Shown: positions 24,726 to 37,079 of the stretch, piece after piece
Layout: each line of letters starts with the position of its first letter
Position numbering within the stretch: position 1 is the first letter of the stretch
DNA from: Microcebus murinus
Taxonomy: Eukaryota > Chordata > Mammalia > Primates > Cheirogaleidae
Direction of reading: 5' to 3'
Assembly (NCBI RefSeq): GCF_040939455.1
Contig: NC_134117.1
Coordinates: forward strand, 50,028,001 to 50,092,000
DNA: 64,000 nt
Position numbers and translations under genes: made by a program
Notes under the pieces: generated by a model
Database searches by the model: none
Seen by the model: the letters and a program-made list of their open reading frames with translations, nothing else
Told to the model about the DNA's origin: nothing

Positions 24726-25989
24726 TAATGGTTCCAAGGAGACTGATACAATCGGAGATGTTATCAGATGCATTTTTAAAAGCTTTTAAATGAATCCTGG
24801 ACCAAAGAAATTATATACCTAATTTAGTAGTTGCATAACAAAGAAAAAAGAGCAATGCTGCCATTAATGATAACAGTCTCAAAGCTAATTTAATAATGCA
24901 TGTTTGTATCAATCACCTATGTATTTTTCTGAGTTAATTACAGCCCATGCAGATTTTCTGCTTGCTCAACTTATCGGAAGAAAAATTTTTCTAACAGCAT
25001 GTTTAAAAATACTGTCTAAAGTAGCATTAGAAAATTTTATCCTAAGATGACTTTGTTAAACACAGGAATTCTAAACAGTCCCATTTGAGCTAATACATGT
25101 AAATGTTCAGCAACAATGTACCTATTGAAAGTCTGCAATTCAGCTTTATAATTCTGGTTTGTGACATTAAATCAAGAGATTTAATAACTTGGATTAAATG
25201 TAAAAGACAATAAGGAACAAGCCAGACACGTAGCTGCCTGATAGCAGGAAAATTATAGATCTGTTGATATTAATGCTAACAGAGAGTCATACAGCTTCCC
25301 AAAACTTTGAGATGTGGTTGCAAGAAAAAGAGTAGAATATGAATTGCATATCAAAGAGCTGCTTCATCCTTGCTTAGTGTCAAAGTTTGGCAAATTAGCT
25401 CTTTGTCTTCTTTCAGAATTTTAGCAGTCTAGTTTTCCATGGTTGTGACTAAGTTAACCTATGTCAATCATAGACTGAGATCTTGTAAAAATGATTATTA
25501 CTGAGATACAATCTGAGAAAGAGGTATTTGTTACCAAATAAGCATGAAACCTTTCTTGTTTGTAAAAATGTATTTACATTTATTAACTTATTTCAACTAG
25601 ATATGATTTTAAAGCTAGTACTTTAAGTATGATGTGTCCCTTTGGCAACTAATAAAACAATAAAATTTGAGAAGCATATCTAGAACATTTTAAACCAAAT
25701 CTTGTCTGTTCATAAGCTCTAGTAAAACCTTTAGACGCCTGCCATTTCAGTAAATATCTCTCTTAATATTTAGTTATATAAGTAAGCACTCCTATACGTT
25801 GTTTTCAATAAATCCAGGGTTCTGGATATTCTCTATTAGGAAGCCATCTCTCCATTCTGTTGCACTATTTTGTTAGCAGATTTGCCATCTAAGTGTCTCA
25901 TCAATGAATCTTATACCTCATTTCATCATAATAATCAATAAGAGAAGCCCTCCTCAAGTAGAGGAAGTCCAAAAAATTTGCTGCTATTT
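24726..25989. other. Repeat-free AT-rich stretch
   Basis: About 1.26 kb with no recognised repeat and many TAAT/ATTA-type words (for example about 24,870-25,200). This is compatible with a regulatory conserved element, but only cross-species alignment could show it. Confidence 0.35.
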
Positions 25990-26515
25990 TCTATTCTCTT
26001 CCTAGTTAGTGGCTCAACCAAACACAAAATCGTCCAAGCCAGAAACCTGCAGTCATCCATCCCATTCTACCCCCATACCCATAATTGGTGATTACAACCT
26101 GTTGATGCTTCCTCCTGAATGTATTGCAAATTTATTTGTTCCTCTTCAAGTTCACTACCATTCCTTCATCACTCATCATTTGGGATTATTGTAGAGATTT
26201 TCTAATTGGCTTCCTTGCCTCTTAGCCTCAGCTCTAGCCTCTTATTTCTCCATACTATCCCCATCACAGATCATTCTTCTATAATGGTAATTACATTTCT
26301 AAAATGAAATGGCTGATGCCATTCCCATATGTAAATTTTTCACTACTGGCAATAAACCATAGGATGTAAGCCAAATTCCTAACATGACATATCAGCATGG
26401 CCTTTAGGTATCTCACCAGACATTTCATCCATCTCTCCATATACTCCCATGCTGCAATTTTCTTACTAAATTCAGAAATAATGCCTCCTTACACTATGTT
26501 CCATGAATACTATTG
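25990..26515 (+). mobile_element. L2 LINE relic
   Basis: Diverged L2 order: 'tgggattattgtagagattttctaattggcttccttgcctc', 'aaatggctgatgccattccc', 'aaaccataggatgtaagccaaattcctaacatgac'. The 3' end is missing. Confidence 0.7.
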
Positions 26516-26847
26516 TTTTAATACCAGTTTCAAGAAAAAGACAATTTAAAAGTTCAAAATAGAAGAATATTTTTAAGAAGCAAAGAAATCATATTTAGTA
26601 TAAATATATAACATAAAATAAATATAAATCAAAATATATCAATAATCAGAATAAATACAAAGGGACTGAATTAAATTTGTCAAATGAAAGATATTGTAAA
26701 TTGGATTTTTGTGCTTTTTGAAAGACAACTGAACTACAACAACACAGAAAGGTTGCAGTAAAAAAATGGAAAGGATAATGAACAAACCAGAGACACTCAT
26801 ACAAACACAAAAAAGACATTGAAATAAAGATGCTTCTACAAAACAAT

Positions 26848-26857
26848 AAAGAATGGT
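26848..26857. repeat. Target-site duplication of the young L1, left
   Basis: 'aaagaatggt' recurs directly after the A-tail at 27165-27174. Confidence 0.8.
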
Positions 26858-27164
26858 TAGAGCTGGAACCCATACTACTAAGTGAAGTATCCCAAGAATG
26901 GAAAAACAAGCACCAGATATATTCTCCAGCAAACTGGTATTAACTGAGTAGCACCTAAGTGGACACATAGGTGCTACAGTAATAGGGTATTGGGCAGGTG
27001 GGAGGGGGGAGGGGGGCGGGTATATACATACATAATGAGTGAGATGTGCACCATCTGGGGGATGGTCATGATGGAGACTCAGACTTTTGGGGGGAGGGGG
27101 GGAAATGGGCATTTATTGAAACCTTAAAATCTGTACCCCCATAATATGCCAAAATAAAAAAAAA
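26858..27164 (+). mobile_element. 5'-truncated young L1 3' end, sense
   Basis: It starts inside the ORF2 C-terminus (ELEPILLSEVSQEWKNKHQIYSPANWY-like, stop shortly after) and continues through a G-rich 3'UTR ('ggaggggggagggggg' about 27001-27016) to 'cccccataatatgccaaaataaa' and an A-tail. It is flanked by the 10-bp duplication 'aaagaatggt', so it is a complete, short insertion of about 310 bp. Confidence 0.92.
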
Positions 27165-27294
27165 AAAGAATGGTATAGCTGAAAAATATAATTCCAATCT
27201 CATATGTAATGAATAACACTGCATAAAATATACAAAATGGAGATTGAAAAAAGTAATTATCAAAGATCAACGTGGGAAATATTAATACACTTTT

Positions 27295-27428
27295 TTTTAT
27301 TATTTCAAAATATTACGGTACAAACATTGAAGTTACATTTATTGCCTTTGCACCACCCAAGTCAGAGCTACAAACATGCCCATCCCCAGACAGGGCTTAC
27401 AATTGCAAAGATGTGGAAACCACCCAAG
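27295..27428 (-). mobile_element. Short L1 insertion with 5' inversion (twin priming)
   Basis: 27295-27397 is an antisense L1 3' end ('ttattatttcaaaatattacggtacaaacattg...cccaagtcagagctacaaacatgcccatcccc'). 27398-27428 ('cttacaattgcaaagatgtggaaaccaccc') is a piece of ORF2 in the opposite orientation. 'tacactttt' at 27286-27294 and 27429-27437 flanks the pair, so both parts entered in one event. Confidence 0.85.
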
Positions 27429-27690
27429 TACACTTTTCTAAAAACTGATAGATTGGGCAGCAAAAAGAATCAGTAGATTTTAGAAGATTTAAAGAATGCA
27501 ACTAAAAAGTTTGTTTCAATGGATAAGAAGTATAGAACCCTGCACCCAACATTTAGAAATGCTTATTCTACTTAAATATAAAACTAACTTTAAAACTGAA
27601 CTATACCTTCAGTTTTATAACATATTTATACCACAAAGCAAGCCTCAACCAATACCAAAAACTCAATATCACTCATAACTTTTTTGTGAA

Positions 27691-29229
27691 AATAAGACAC
27701 TTATGTTAGAAATGCACTTTTTTTTACAATTTTAATTATGTAAATTGGAATGTCAGGCAAAAGTTAATACAATTAAAATATTATAGAAATAGAGAAAAAC
27801 CCTACAATTTAAGAATTAAATATATGTATGCTACTTTTAATGTTATAACTTTCAAATAATGTTTTGCACCCAAATATTTCAGTCATTACAACTTGATTCT
27901 TTCAATAAAATCAATATTGTTTTAGCTTTCAAATGTACCACTTAAAAGACCTGTAATAAACTACAATGTAAATTAATTAATTAAAAACTGGCATTGCTAA
28001 ACGTATTCTGGAATCTGAGCTTATCACTGGCCTTCTGGCTTACATTTCCAAGAGAAAACTTAGGACTCCTGAAAATAATATATAACCAAGTTATTTGAAT
28101 AGATGAGTATCCAATAATTAAATTGATATCATCAATTTCCACTTACTTCACAGAAAAGCTGGGTGTTGTGGGTTAGTTTGGATCAGAATGAGATTAGGCA
28201 ATAAAATCCATTCATCTAGTTTCAATCATTGTTGCCTCTCTTATCTGACTATAGAGATGATCAGAAAGCATCCCTTTTAGATCATAAAAGAAATCCTATT
28301 AAATGCCAGCCTATAAATGGTGCTTTTGGAAACATAAAAACTGAATCTGGGTTAGTTTAGGATGAAATGATCCTTAACTTAAATAGAAAGTGGAAATGAA
28401 TAATGTATATTTCATAAGTCTTTATGCAAAAGATATCAGCAATTTAACTGTATTTTATTATTTTAGCTTAGTTCAATCTCACATCATTGATGAAGAGATT
28501 ACTTGACCAACAACTTTTTCAGATTTGTATATTAATATTGATTTTATTTTCCTAAATAAAATCTTCCCTAACAACAGAAATCTATTCCAAAATGGTAATT
28601 AAAAGGCATTGACGGTCATATGATTTGTCGTGTTGGCTTTAGATCAGTGACTAGATTTTACCAGTCACTGATCTGTCAGCTTTAATACAACACATGCATT
28701 TATCTTACTAACAGTTCAATTTGTGGGATAGCTGTTTTTCACAATTAAAACTACTGAAGCTTTAATATACAGGGAAATATGATACTTCATGATAAAACTC
28801 TCTCCACATTTCTAACAATTCTGGAAGGCTCTATGACAGAAATATATGCAGAATGACTACAGCTGGTTTTCTGAGCATGGTTTTTAAGATTGTGATATAT
28901 CAAGAGGAACATTTGCATGAATCTTTAGATAAATTACTAAGTTCTTATCACTAAGAAATAAGAACACTTGGAACAAATTTACAAACACATTCTTACATAA
29001 GTAATTGGTGAGGGATGAAGTAGGAAAGGGCTGGTCTTACTTCTGCTGACTGAATGGATAATACAGTAGATGAGGAGAGTTGACAGAGAATCGGCACAAG
29101 AAGGTTAATTGCAGGAGAAATGAAGCTGACCTGCCCACTGAGATGATGTTGACCTAGTTAGTTCTATGAGAGAAAACACCTACTTACATAAAATCTTCCA
29201 CTTAATTGAGTTTAAGGCCAGTTCAGTGG
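27691..29229. other. Repeat-poor AT-rich stretch
   Basis: No gene or family-level repeat is visible. It contains the perfect hairpin at 28641-28674. Confidence 0.4.
28641..28674. repeat. Perfect 12-bp hairpin with a 10-base loop
   Basis: 'agatcagtgact' (28641-28652) and 'agtcactgatct' (28663-28674) are exact reverse complements around 'agattttacc'. The stem does not extend well on either side. Confidence 0.9.
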
Positions 29230-29372
29230 TCATAGAATTATGAAGAGTTAGATAGGAATGTTAAAGATCACCTCCTCCAACCTCTGTATCTATAAAGAAA
29301 CCACGAACTTATGTAATTGACCCAATAAATAGGAATCAGATCTGCTGTCTCCTATTACAGGGCTCTTTCCAT
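29230..29372 (-). repeat. MIR-superfamily SINE relic (MIR3-like), antisense
   Basis: It resembles the antisense order '...catagaattatgaagagtt', 'aaagatcacctcctccaacctc', 'ggaatcagatctgctgtctcctatta'. Confidence 0.55.
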
Positions 29373-30394
29373 TGAATTAAACTGAATTAAATGTGTGGAT
29401 TCAATAGAAGCAATCTTGATGTGAAGGCAATTAGTATGAATACAAGTCCTCCCCCAATCCCCACCTGACAATTGCAATAAAATTCTATGGGGAATGCATT
29501 ATGAAAAGTAAAGAAGAATGCCAGTGCAATTCTGTTAAAGCTAAAGCAATTTGAGAATTTAATTTTTGGTATGTCTAGCCAAAGTCAATTACTCATGTAC
29601 AACAGGCTGGAACTTGACCAAGGGCTGACTCAGCAGCTTTTAAACTCTTCTGTTGAATTAAAAAAATAAAATAAGGAAGTGAGGAGAGAAGGTAGGGAAG
29701 AACAGTCCAAGAAAATGGTATAAATTAAATAAATTAATAGCTTAATAGTGAAATTGTGAAATCTTGGCTGTGAGTTTACATCAAGAACGCTAGGTGCTCA
29801 TGGAAATTTATGTAAAACAAAACAAGGTGCAGTAGGAGCTGAAGACGGGTGGCAGTGTGGGGTTGGTGGGGACAGAAGGATGGGGAAATGAGAATGGGGA
29901 CTATAGATGTGTGAAAAATTTAGAGGAATCTAGAATCTAGTGTTTTTCACCAGTTTGGAGTGAAACTTTCTCATTAATAAAAATCTTCTAAAACATAATT
30001 ACTATAGAAATACAAACAGATAAATTTAGTGTTTAATATTCCAAAAGAATAATTTTACAAAGGAAATCTAGTGGATTCTAGTTGTATTTATAATTCAATT
30101 TATAAAAACATAATTTATATACACCCTCTGTATATATCAGAAATACATTCAGGACACAAAAAGCTATACTCTCATTATTTTTAAAGCACATGAAAACAAG
30201 GGTACTATAGAAAAAAAAAAAAAGAAACCCACCAATTCCTACTGGCTATATCTCTTCTTTTTCTTTATTTTTAGCCTTGTCATTTTCACCGAGGAGCTTA
30301 GGAAACTTGCTTATCCCTATAACTACATTTTCATTTCTCTTTCAATCGGGGCTTCATCTCGGCTGGGAAAGGGAAATTGAGGAAGCAGAGGGTA
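29373..30394. other. Unassigned AT-rich sequence
   Basis: No gene or repeat recognised; an A-run lies at about 30211-30222. Confidence 0.4.
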
Positions 30395-30560
30395 CAGCAA
30401 TGGGTGCTGGTCTTAGAGTCTGGACCTAGGTTCTAGGCAATCATTATCTATTTGACCATATTCAAGCCTCATCAACTCTCTGCTCAATTTCTTCATATAT
30501 GAAATGGGAAGTTTGAATTAAATGATCTCTAAGCTTTCTGACAGCTTGAAATGGAGTCAA
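30395..30560 (+). repeat. MIR-superfamily SINE relic (MIR3-like)
   Basis: Plus-strand order: 'ctggtcttagagtctggacctaggttctag', 'tcaatttcttcatatatgaaatggg', 'aattaaatgatctctaagctttctgacagctt'. The 'gatgatctctaaggtcccttccagct' ending is typical of this group. Confidence 0.65.
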
Positions 30561-31249
30561 TTCATTAATTTCTCTTTTCTCAATGTTCCTTATATTCTCG
30601 TTAACACAGCTGAATAGGTAGCTTTTGCAAAACAGTAATTCTTTCTTATCTATAATATTCTGCTTAAGTACCAAACTGCCCTAGTCTTTGTAAAGGCCCC
30701 GGTCGACAAATAACTTCGAATAAATACTAATTCTCAGAGCAGTACAAGTCATACAAGATCACCATTTACATTCTATGTTGACAAAGGTTTTCGTAAGAGT
30801 GAAAAATATTTTTAATGCTTAGTTGAAATACTTTAATAATAGGAAAAATGATGCTTTCCATAAGACTGAATCTAAATGCAAATCACAGATAGGAGCTACT
30901 TCAATTTGAATGGTATCTATGGTTGAATAGCAGAAAACAGAAAGAAAAAAAAAAACTTCTTTGGAAGTGTTTATTTATGACAATCTAACATTATGCATTT
31001 GACAAAATGAACAAAGGTAAATTCCAGAGCTGAAGTTAATGACTCCAATGACTAGCTTAGTACTATGCCATTTATTTCAGGATACCTACTTGTTTGTAAA
31101 ATTTGTTTCCAAAAATCAGGCTAACATGGTACTAAGTTACCATGTAGGAAACTCTTTTTTATATTCCAGAGTCATAGGCCATATTTCATACATAATTCCT
31201 GGATAAAATAAATAAACATATTAGTTTTTATTTAGCATATATTTAATTA
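30561..31249. other. Unassigned AT-rich sequence
   Basis: I see no gene or recognisable repeat. Confidence 0.4.
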
Positions 31250-31260
31250 CAGCTGTCTTT

Positions 31261-31582
31261 TTCTTTTTTCTTTCTTTTTTTTTTTTCTTTTTTGTTTTTT
31301 GAGACAGTTTCCCTCTGTGACCGGACTAAAGTGCCATGGCATCAGCCAAGCTCACAGCAACCTCAAACTCCTGAGCTCAAGCTATCTTCCTGTCTCAGCC
31401 TCCCAAATAGCTAGAACTATAGCCACACACCACCACACCTGGCTACACTAGTTTTTTTTATTTTTGGTAGAGACGGGTCTCACTCCTGCTCAGGCTGGTC
31501 TCGAACTCCTTACCTCAAACAGGCCTCCCACCTTATCCTCCCACAGTACTAGGATTACACATGTGAGCCACTGTGCCTAGCC
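31261..31582 (-). mobile_element. Alu, antisense, full length, without the lemur middle insert
   Basis: It runs from a mixed T/C tail at 31261, through both antisense monomers ('gagacagtttccctctgtgac', 'ctcaaactcctgagctcaagc', 'tttttggtagagacgggtctcac'), to its 5' end at 31582. Diverged flanks 'acagctgtctttttc' and 'acagatgttttctt' are a probable target duplication. Confidence 0.92.
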
Positions 31583-31596
31583 ACAGATGTTTTCTT

Positions 31597-33657
31597 ATGA
31601 ACAAAAATAATGTTTAAAATAAACTAAGACTAGAAAAGGATAAAAATATAATATTATTATTCTTCTTGAGCCTTCTATAACAAGGCTCAAATTTCCATGA
31701 CCTAAAATATACTTTTCATAAAACTTGTGGCTGCTAAATAAAATATAATCAGATACAGCATTGCTTTCATGGAAATTATGGTATTGTTCATAATGCCATT
31801 GTTTTTTCCATAGGCCACTAACATACAGCCTTTTAGCTACAGTATTCAAACATAATTGCAATGCCCCTCTCAACTGAAATACTCTGTGCACGCTGCCACA
31901 GTGACTTATTCCTCAGTAGGATGCTTACAGAGTCAAGCTGCCCCAATTATTCACCCACAAAGCCTGTGTGCCTATGACTAATCTGAGATAAAATTGGGAA
32001 ATTAAAAAAATTAATGTTCCTATCTTCCTGTCCCATTTTGCCATTCTCCTCCCTTCTTTGGTGTCTTCTCCCCTAACATTGAGTTATCCTGAACTACTCC
32101 TGGCATAAAGAGAGCCTCACATCCTGTACAAAGTCCTCAAGCCTTGCATCAATATTTCACAAAGTATGTGCCAAGTACACCAGTCTTATGAGATACTTCT
32201 CAAAAACAATCAAAGAGAGTGTGGAGAAATTCCCAGAATCAATACTTTGGGGAAACTTTGCATCCTATATCCCAGTCCTGAGAATTCCCCATATCTTTGG
32301 TGTATTAAAGATTCTTAGGAAAGTCTTGAAGTAAAGAAATATTTTATCTGTATTTAACCCATGCAAATCCAAAATTTATTTAACCATGAAGCTTATTTCA
32401 TAGTATTTTTTCAAATAAACTCTATTAACATATCTGATAGCTAGTAGGAAATACTAGGCACATATCTTTTCCTGATACAGAATTTAACTGTTCTGATCCT
32501 ATTCCTTATAGACTAGTTAGATTGTGACTAGTTAAGTGGAGATCAATACAATTGAGAGGTTAATTTATTTAATAGATTCATGTGTTACCTCTATCAGAAG
32601 ATAGCTGATTGTAACATACATCTGCAATACATCAGCCAACGTGCAGAATAAAATGGAACTTTTAAGCACCAAAGCTGTGAGATTGTACTCTGCCTATGTT
32701 TCTTTTTGCATGTGTGAGTACCACATCAGTTCTGGAATTTCTATACTCAAAGGGCTAATATTCTAAGGCAATGATTACAAATAATTGAGTGAAGGTAATA
32801 TTTGTAGACACATTGAATCAAACAACCTGATTAACATAAATGAATTATCTGCCTTTGATGTAAACAGAAAAAAGCCACTTGCCAATATCTATCTGTGAAG
32901 CCATGGCTACATCTCTGTCATGCCTTTACTAGTGACCAATACTTGATTTCTACAAAAAGGTTTCAGAGGAAGAGTTTTGCTTTGAAAGTCTACTTATTTT
33001 AGACAATCTTTGAATATCTCACCATTTACATGATTTCTTCCTGTTTTTAAAGAAAGTGGAAACATGGACAAGAGCCATAACTACTCATTGATATTCAAGT
33101 AAACCAAAAAATAAAACAGTGATGATGAGGATAAGAAAAGGTGGTTATGTATATTGCTTCCTTGTTAGAATGATGACACATTTAAGGACACCCCTCCTGC
33201 GTGGTGTCTGACACTTTGTCTCTGTCAGCTTTTTATTCTCATATACTTCTGTCCCCCAAAACGCTGATCACAGAAGTTTTAAAACACAAAATATTTGTAG
33301 GTATTTTTCCCCCATTGGAAACCAGCATTATTGCCTGAAACCTCAATCCATTCTAACACAGGACTGCAGATCTAATCGTACAGTAAGTCAAGGCAACTGA
33401 CAGAATTGGCAGGAGTTGAAATCCTCACTCGAAGAAAATAATGCTTTACAAAGACTAGTATACGCAATGATGAATGTCTTTTAAACTTATATCATGTCAA
33501 TTATTGACAACTTCTTATCTTTATAAAATATTTGCTGGTTCTGAGGAACTCCGCAGGTTTCTTGTTTCTGATATTTTGTTTAAACATATGCAATTACATT
33601 CAGTCTTACAAACCCATCAGTACCTCCAGCCAAAGAGGAAATGTCTCTAGATAAATA
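31597..33657. other. About 2 kb without recognised genes or repeats
   Basis: The segment 33150-33270 is slightly GC-richer. A minus-strand open frame of 98 codons at 31891-31595 overlaps the Alu edge and shows no protein family. Confidence 0.4.
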
Positions 33658-33757
33658 CAATATTTTTTGTTTATTTTGAAATATGAGAGTACAAACATTT
33701 TGGTTGCATGTTATATATTTGCCTCTCCCTAACAAGGGTGAGAGGTATGCCCTTTCC
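33658..33757 (-). mobile_element. Short L1 3' end fragment, antisense
   Basis: 'ttttttgtttattttgaaatatgagagtacaaacattttggttgcatg...gccctttccctcc' follows the antisense 3'UTR of the strepsirrhine L1s, but more diverged. The flanks 'acaatattttt' and 'acaatgcttttt' could be a degraded target duplication. Confidence 0.65.
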
Positions 33758-34624
33758 CTCCACAATGCTTTTTAAGAACAGATTCTGTTGTTAGGCTGTA
33801 TCACCCCCAAAGGAATAAAAAAAGAATCAGGAAGACGGCATTTGTTACTATTTACTAGCCAAAGCCTCAAGGTAGTTTTATAGAGATAATCATATACCAG
33901 AAATAGTACACAAATATGATTTTGGTGTTTTTTCTACAAGCTCATTGTTTCATTTTATTACTGAGTTGTTGTTTTTTCTAGTGGAGAGAAATGCTAACAC
34001 TTTATATGAATAATAAATAAAAAGTGGTTTCTTGACATTTTACTGTTTCTTTAATTACATTTACATAAAATGATTTCCAAAGATAGGCAATGGTATTGCT
34101 CAACAGAAAATGATGACCTATGATCAAAATCCTGCCCCTTACTAATTTTCACATCTTTACCAATTTCATAACCAATGTGGAAGTAGCATAACTGAAAAGT
34201 GCTTGATCTAAATAGACTTTCCCATCTAAATCACTTTCCCCAACTGGATATTCTCTATCTCAGTTCCTAGTTCATTTCCTTCACTGCATTTCCCAATTTG
34301 AAATTATTTCTTTCTTCACATATTCATTGTGAACACCACATAGGCCATACATTTTCTATGGCAGGGAATTTTGTACACCTTGTGCCTACTAAGTATTACT
34401 GCTGAAGGAAGGAATGTGCAAGGGAAGAAGAGTACAAGGATGAATATATCTGATGGATCAGAAAAAAAGTCATAGTGTGGTCTCTAATAGCAATTAGTCT
34501 CTAAATGTACCAAGCAAAAGCAAAAGTAATGCTTTTGTTTATTTATTTTACTCCATCATTTTTTGTTGACCATTTAGTTCCAAATTATTCAGCATCTTTG
34601 CTCATTGTTCTATTATTACGGTAA
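33758..34624. other. Unassigned AT-rich sequence
   Basis: I see no gene or recognisable repeat. Confidence 0.4.
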
Positions 34625-34800
34625 TTATCTACCACCTTTTGAATGGCACAGTACCAGGTACTTGCAAAAAGCTTTGCAACTATCTTGTACCTGTTTAATA
34701 CAGGGAAAATGAGTAGCACAGAAATGAAGCCACAAGGTCACACAACGGGAAGTGGCAGAGCCAAGATTTAAATTTACTTTTGTCTGTTGCAAAGCTGTAC
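34625..34800 (-). repeat. MIR SINE, antisense, with an Alu at its end
   Basis: Antisense MIR order: 'gcacagtaccaggtacttgcaaaaagctttg', 'gaagccacaaggtcacacaacgggaagtggcagagccaag'. The Alu that follows begins where the MIR would continue. Confidence 0.75.
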
Positions 34801-35111
34801 TTGTTTTTTGTTTTGTTTGAGACAGAGTCTCACTCTGTTGCCCTGACTAGAGTGCTGTGGCATCAGCCTAGCTCACAGCAACCTCAAACTCCTGGGCTCA
34901 AGTGATCCTCCTCCCTCAGCCTCCCCAGTAGCTGGGACTACAGGTTCACACCACTACGCCCAGAAAATTTGCCCAGCTAATTTTTCTGTTTTTAGTGGAG
35001 ATGAGGTCTCACTCTTGCTCAGGCTGGTCTGGAACTCCTGAGCTCAAGTGATCCTCCCATCTCGGCCTCCCAGAGTGCTAGGATTACAGGCGTGAGCCAC
35101 AGCACCCAGCC
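34801..35111 (-). mobile_element. Alu, antisense, full length, without the lemur middle insert
   Basis: A T-rich tail at 34801 leads into 'gagacagagtctcactctgttgccctgac' and two full monomers, ending 'gcgtgagccacagcacccagcc'. The linker has a local duplication-like segment ('cccagaaaatttgcccagctaattttt'). Confidence 0.93.
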
Positions 35112-37079
35112 TCCTTTTCTCTTATAATACCATTTAAATGTATTTATTCAATTTTCTCTGCACTGATTGTTGGTTTATTGCATGTTGATGCTTAAGAGTT
35201 TTGTTTTGTTATTTAATGTCTTTTGTATGTCTTACCAACTTGAAAATAAACTTGCCAAAGGAAGAAGGCATAAACAGGAATCTCTGTCTCTTCCTCTCTC
35301 TCTACCTAATGTGTTATGTATATACTCCTCTATATCTTGAAAAGAGTGATTTTATATTCACATGCCTTATAGTTTATTCAACTTATATTTCTACAAGCTT
35401 AGCCACCTTTTTCCTGGGGCAAATCCCCCAGATATTTTCTATTCTCTTGTAACTTCCACCTTTTTCCCTCTAAAGTAGAACTAACTCTAAATTATTTGCC
35501 TTAGTGTTTCAGAATTGTCTTACAAAGCACATAATACAAGTTTAACTTCATTTAAATCTCGAATAGTTATAATGCCATCATTATAACTATAATATTTTAA
35601 GATTTAAAAATTTTAACAGTGAAATATTTAAAATAACTATCTTTAAATGTTCAAATTTTGTTTGATACATTTGTTCCTTTTATTTCTTAGTATCTCAAAA
35701 ATTATTTATAGCTTATTGGTTCCTCACTCTGTGTTTAAGTATGCTGTCAATTTTTCCTTTGTGACTCCTAAACCAGATTTTACCTTCAAATTCTTGGGTG
35801 TCAGTTCCCCTTTAGCATCAACACATTGAACTGAAATTAGAATATGACTCATCATGTAAATCTAAAGAATTAACAAATTGGATCTTTTCCTTTCCTACTA
35901 GTTCAATATTCAAATAGCTAACTTTAAAGTATTTTCTTGATTTTTTTTCTTCTTAATCTATTATTGGATTCAAGTCATCTCTTTTAACATAAAATAGTCC
36001 TTTAAATGTATATTTCTCATGGAATTTTTTTTTTCATTTTTAAGTATCAGATGTTTTTACTAAATTACTAAAAACATAAAATATTTAACAAGCAAGACTT
36101 TCATGTTTTATACAATTTAACTGACAGTGAGTCAGTTAAATTGGTTTAATTAGGTCAAATTTGCAATCCAAAATTCTAAAATGATATCCAGGGAAAGTGA
36201 AAACCTGAAAACCTGAAGCAAAGACTTTTCTCTAAAACCATTGTCAGTATTTCCCTATGAAATATTATAGCCTCCAATGAACTCCCAACATTTCCCACCA
36301 GTTAAAAATCCATAATTTATTACAAATAACTATGATAGAAAGGTTGTCTTTTACATATATAAAACTAAGAATTTTATTTTCTAAAGTATCTTCACCTAAA
36401 ATTTTTTTCAAGTAATTAAAAAGTACAAAGACTATAAAATCCATTTATCTCAAAAGAGCAACCATTTCAGATATTTTAATTCAGATATTTACATAAGAGG
36501 ATGTGTAGGACAAAAGACCAGCAGGTAAGGTAGACAGGAAGAACAATTTTTTAAAAATGGATTCATGCTACCTCCTGCTCTATTATTAATAAATACATGT
36601 GCCACATTAAATATAATTATAGTTGAATGAATCAAAGCATAAGAACTTTAAATGAAATTAACAAATTTACTAAAATTGAGATAAATGTTTTTAACCCCCA
36701 AAATACAATAACTAATAAAATATCACTGATGACTTAAGAAAAGACTTACAAATTTAGAAGTTGGAACTATTACTTGCTATAAAAGCTGAGGAGGTGAGCA
36801 TATTAATGTTTTCTCCTACTTCCTTCCACCAATTTGATTTTTTTCAGTTATATTATTGTTTTCATTGTTCATTTATACTGTTTCTATCTTATTCAGTAGC
36901 CATAATGCCCTTGGGTTTTTAATTTTTGTTCTGAATTTAAATTGATTAAAGACTTATCATCAGCTTTTTAGTTGGACTCCTTCTATACCAGAATCCTTTG
37001 GTCTTGATTCACTTCTTTGTAGGCTGAATTTTACTGCAGTTTTTGTTTTGTCTTATCTTGACAGGGTGAAAGGGTTACT
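35112..37079. other. About 2 kb of AT-rich sequence without recognised features
   Basis: T-rich plus-strand frames of 60-83 codons are low-complexity and not gene-like. Confidence 0.4.

Larger units (their letters stand above)
26620..27690 (+). mobile_element. Old L1 (L1M/HAL1-type) ORF2 endonuclease relic, interrupted twice
   Basis: Plus-strand text matches the L1 endonuclease region: 'aagatattgtaaattggattt', 'aggttgcagtaaaaaaatgg' (26620-26857). After two younger insertions it continues with 'tagaaccctgcacccaacatttagaaatgc' and 'ccacaaagcaagcctcaaccaatacc' (27430-27690). The frame is decayed. Confidence 0.78.

Noticed and set aside
26639..27112. 157-codon minus-strand open frame
   Set aside because: It is antisense to an old L1 ORF2 relic and a young L1 3' end, whose G-rich 3'UTR produces the Pro-rich start. 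Not a gene.
28641..28674. MicroRNA precursor
   Set aside because: The stem is only 12 bp and does not extend; too short for a normal pre-miRNA.
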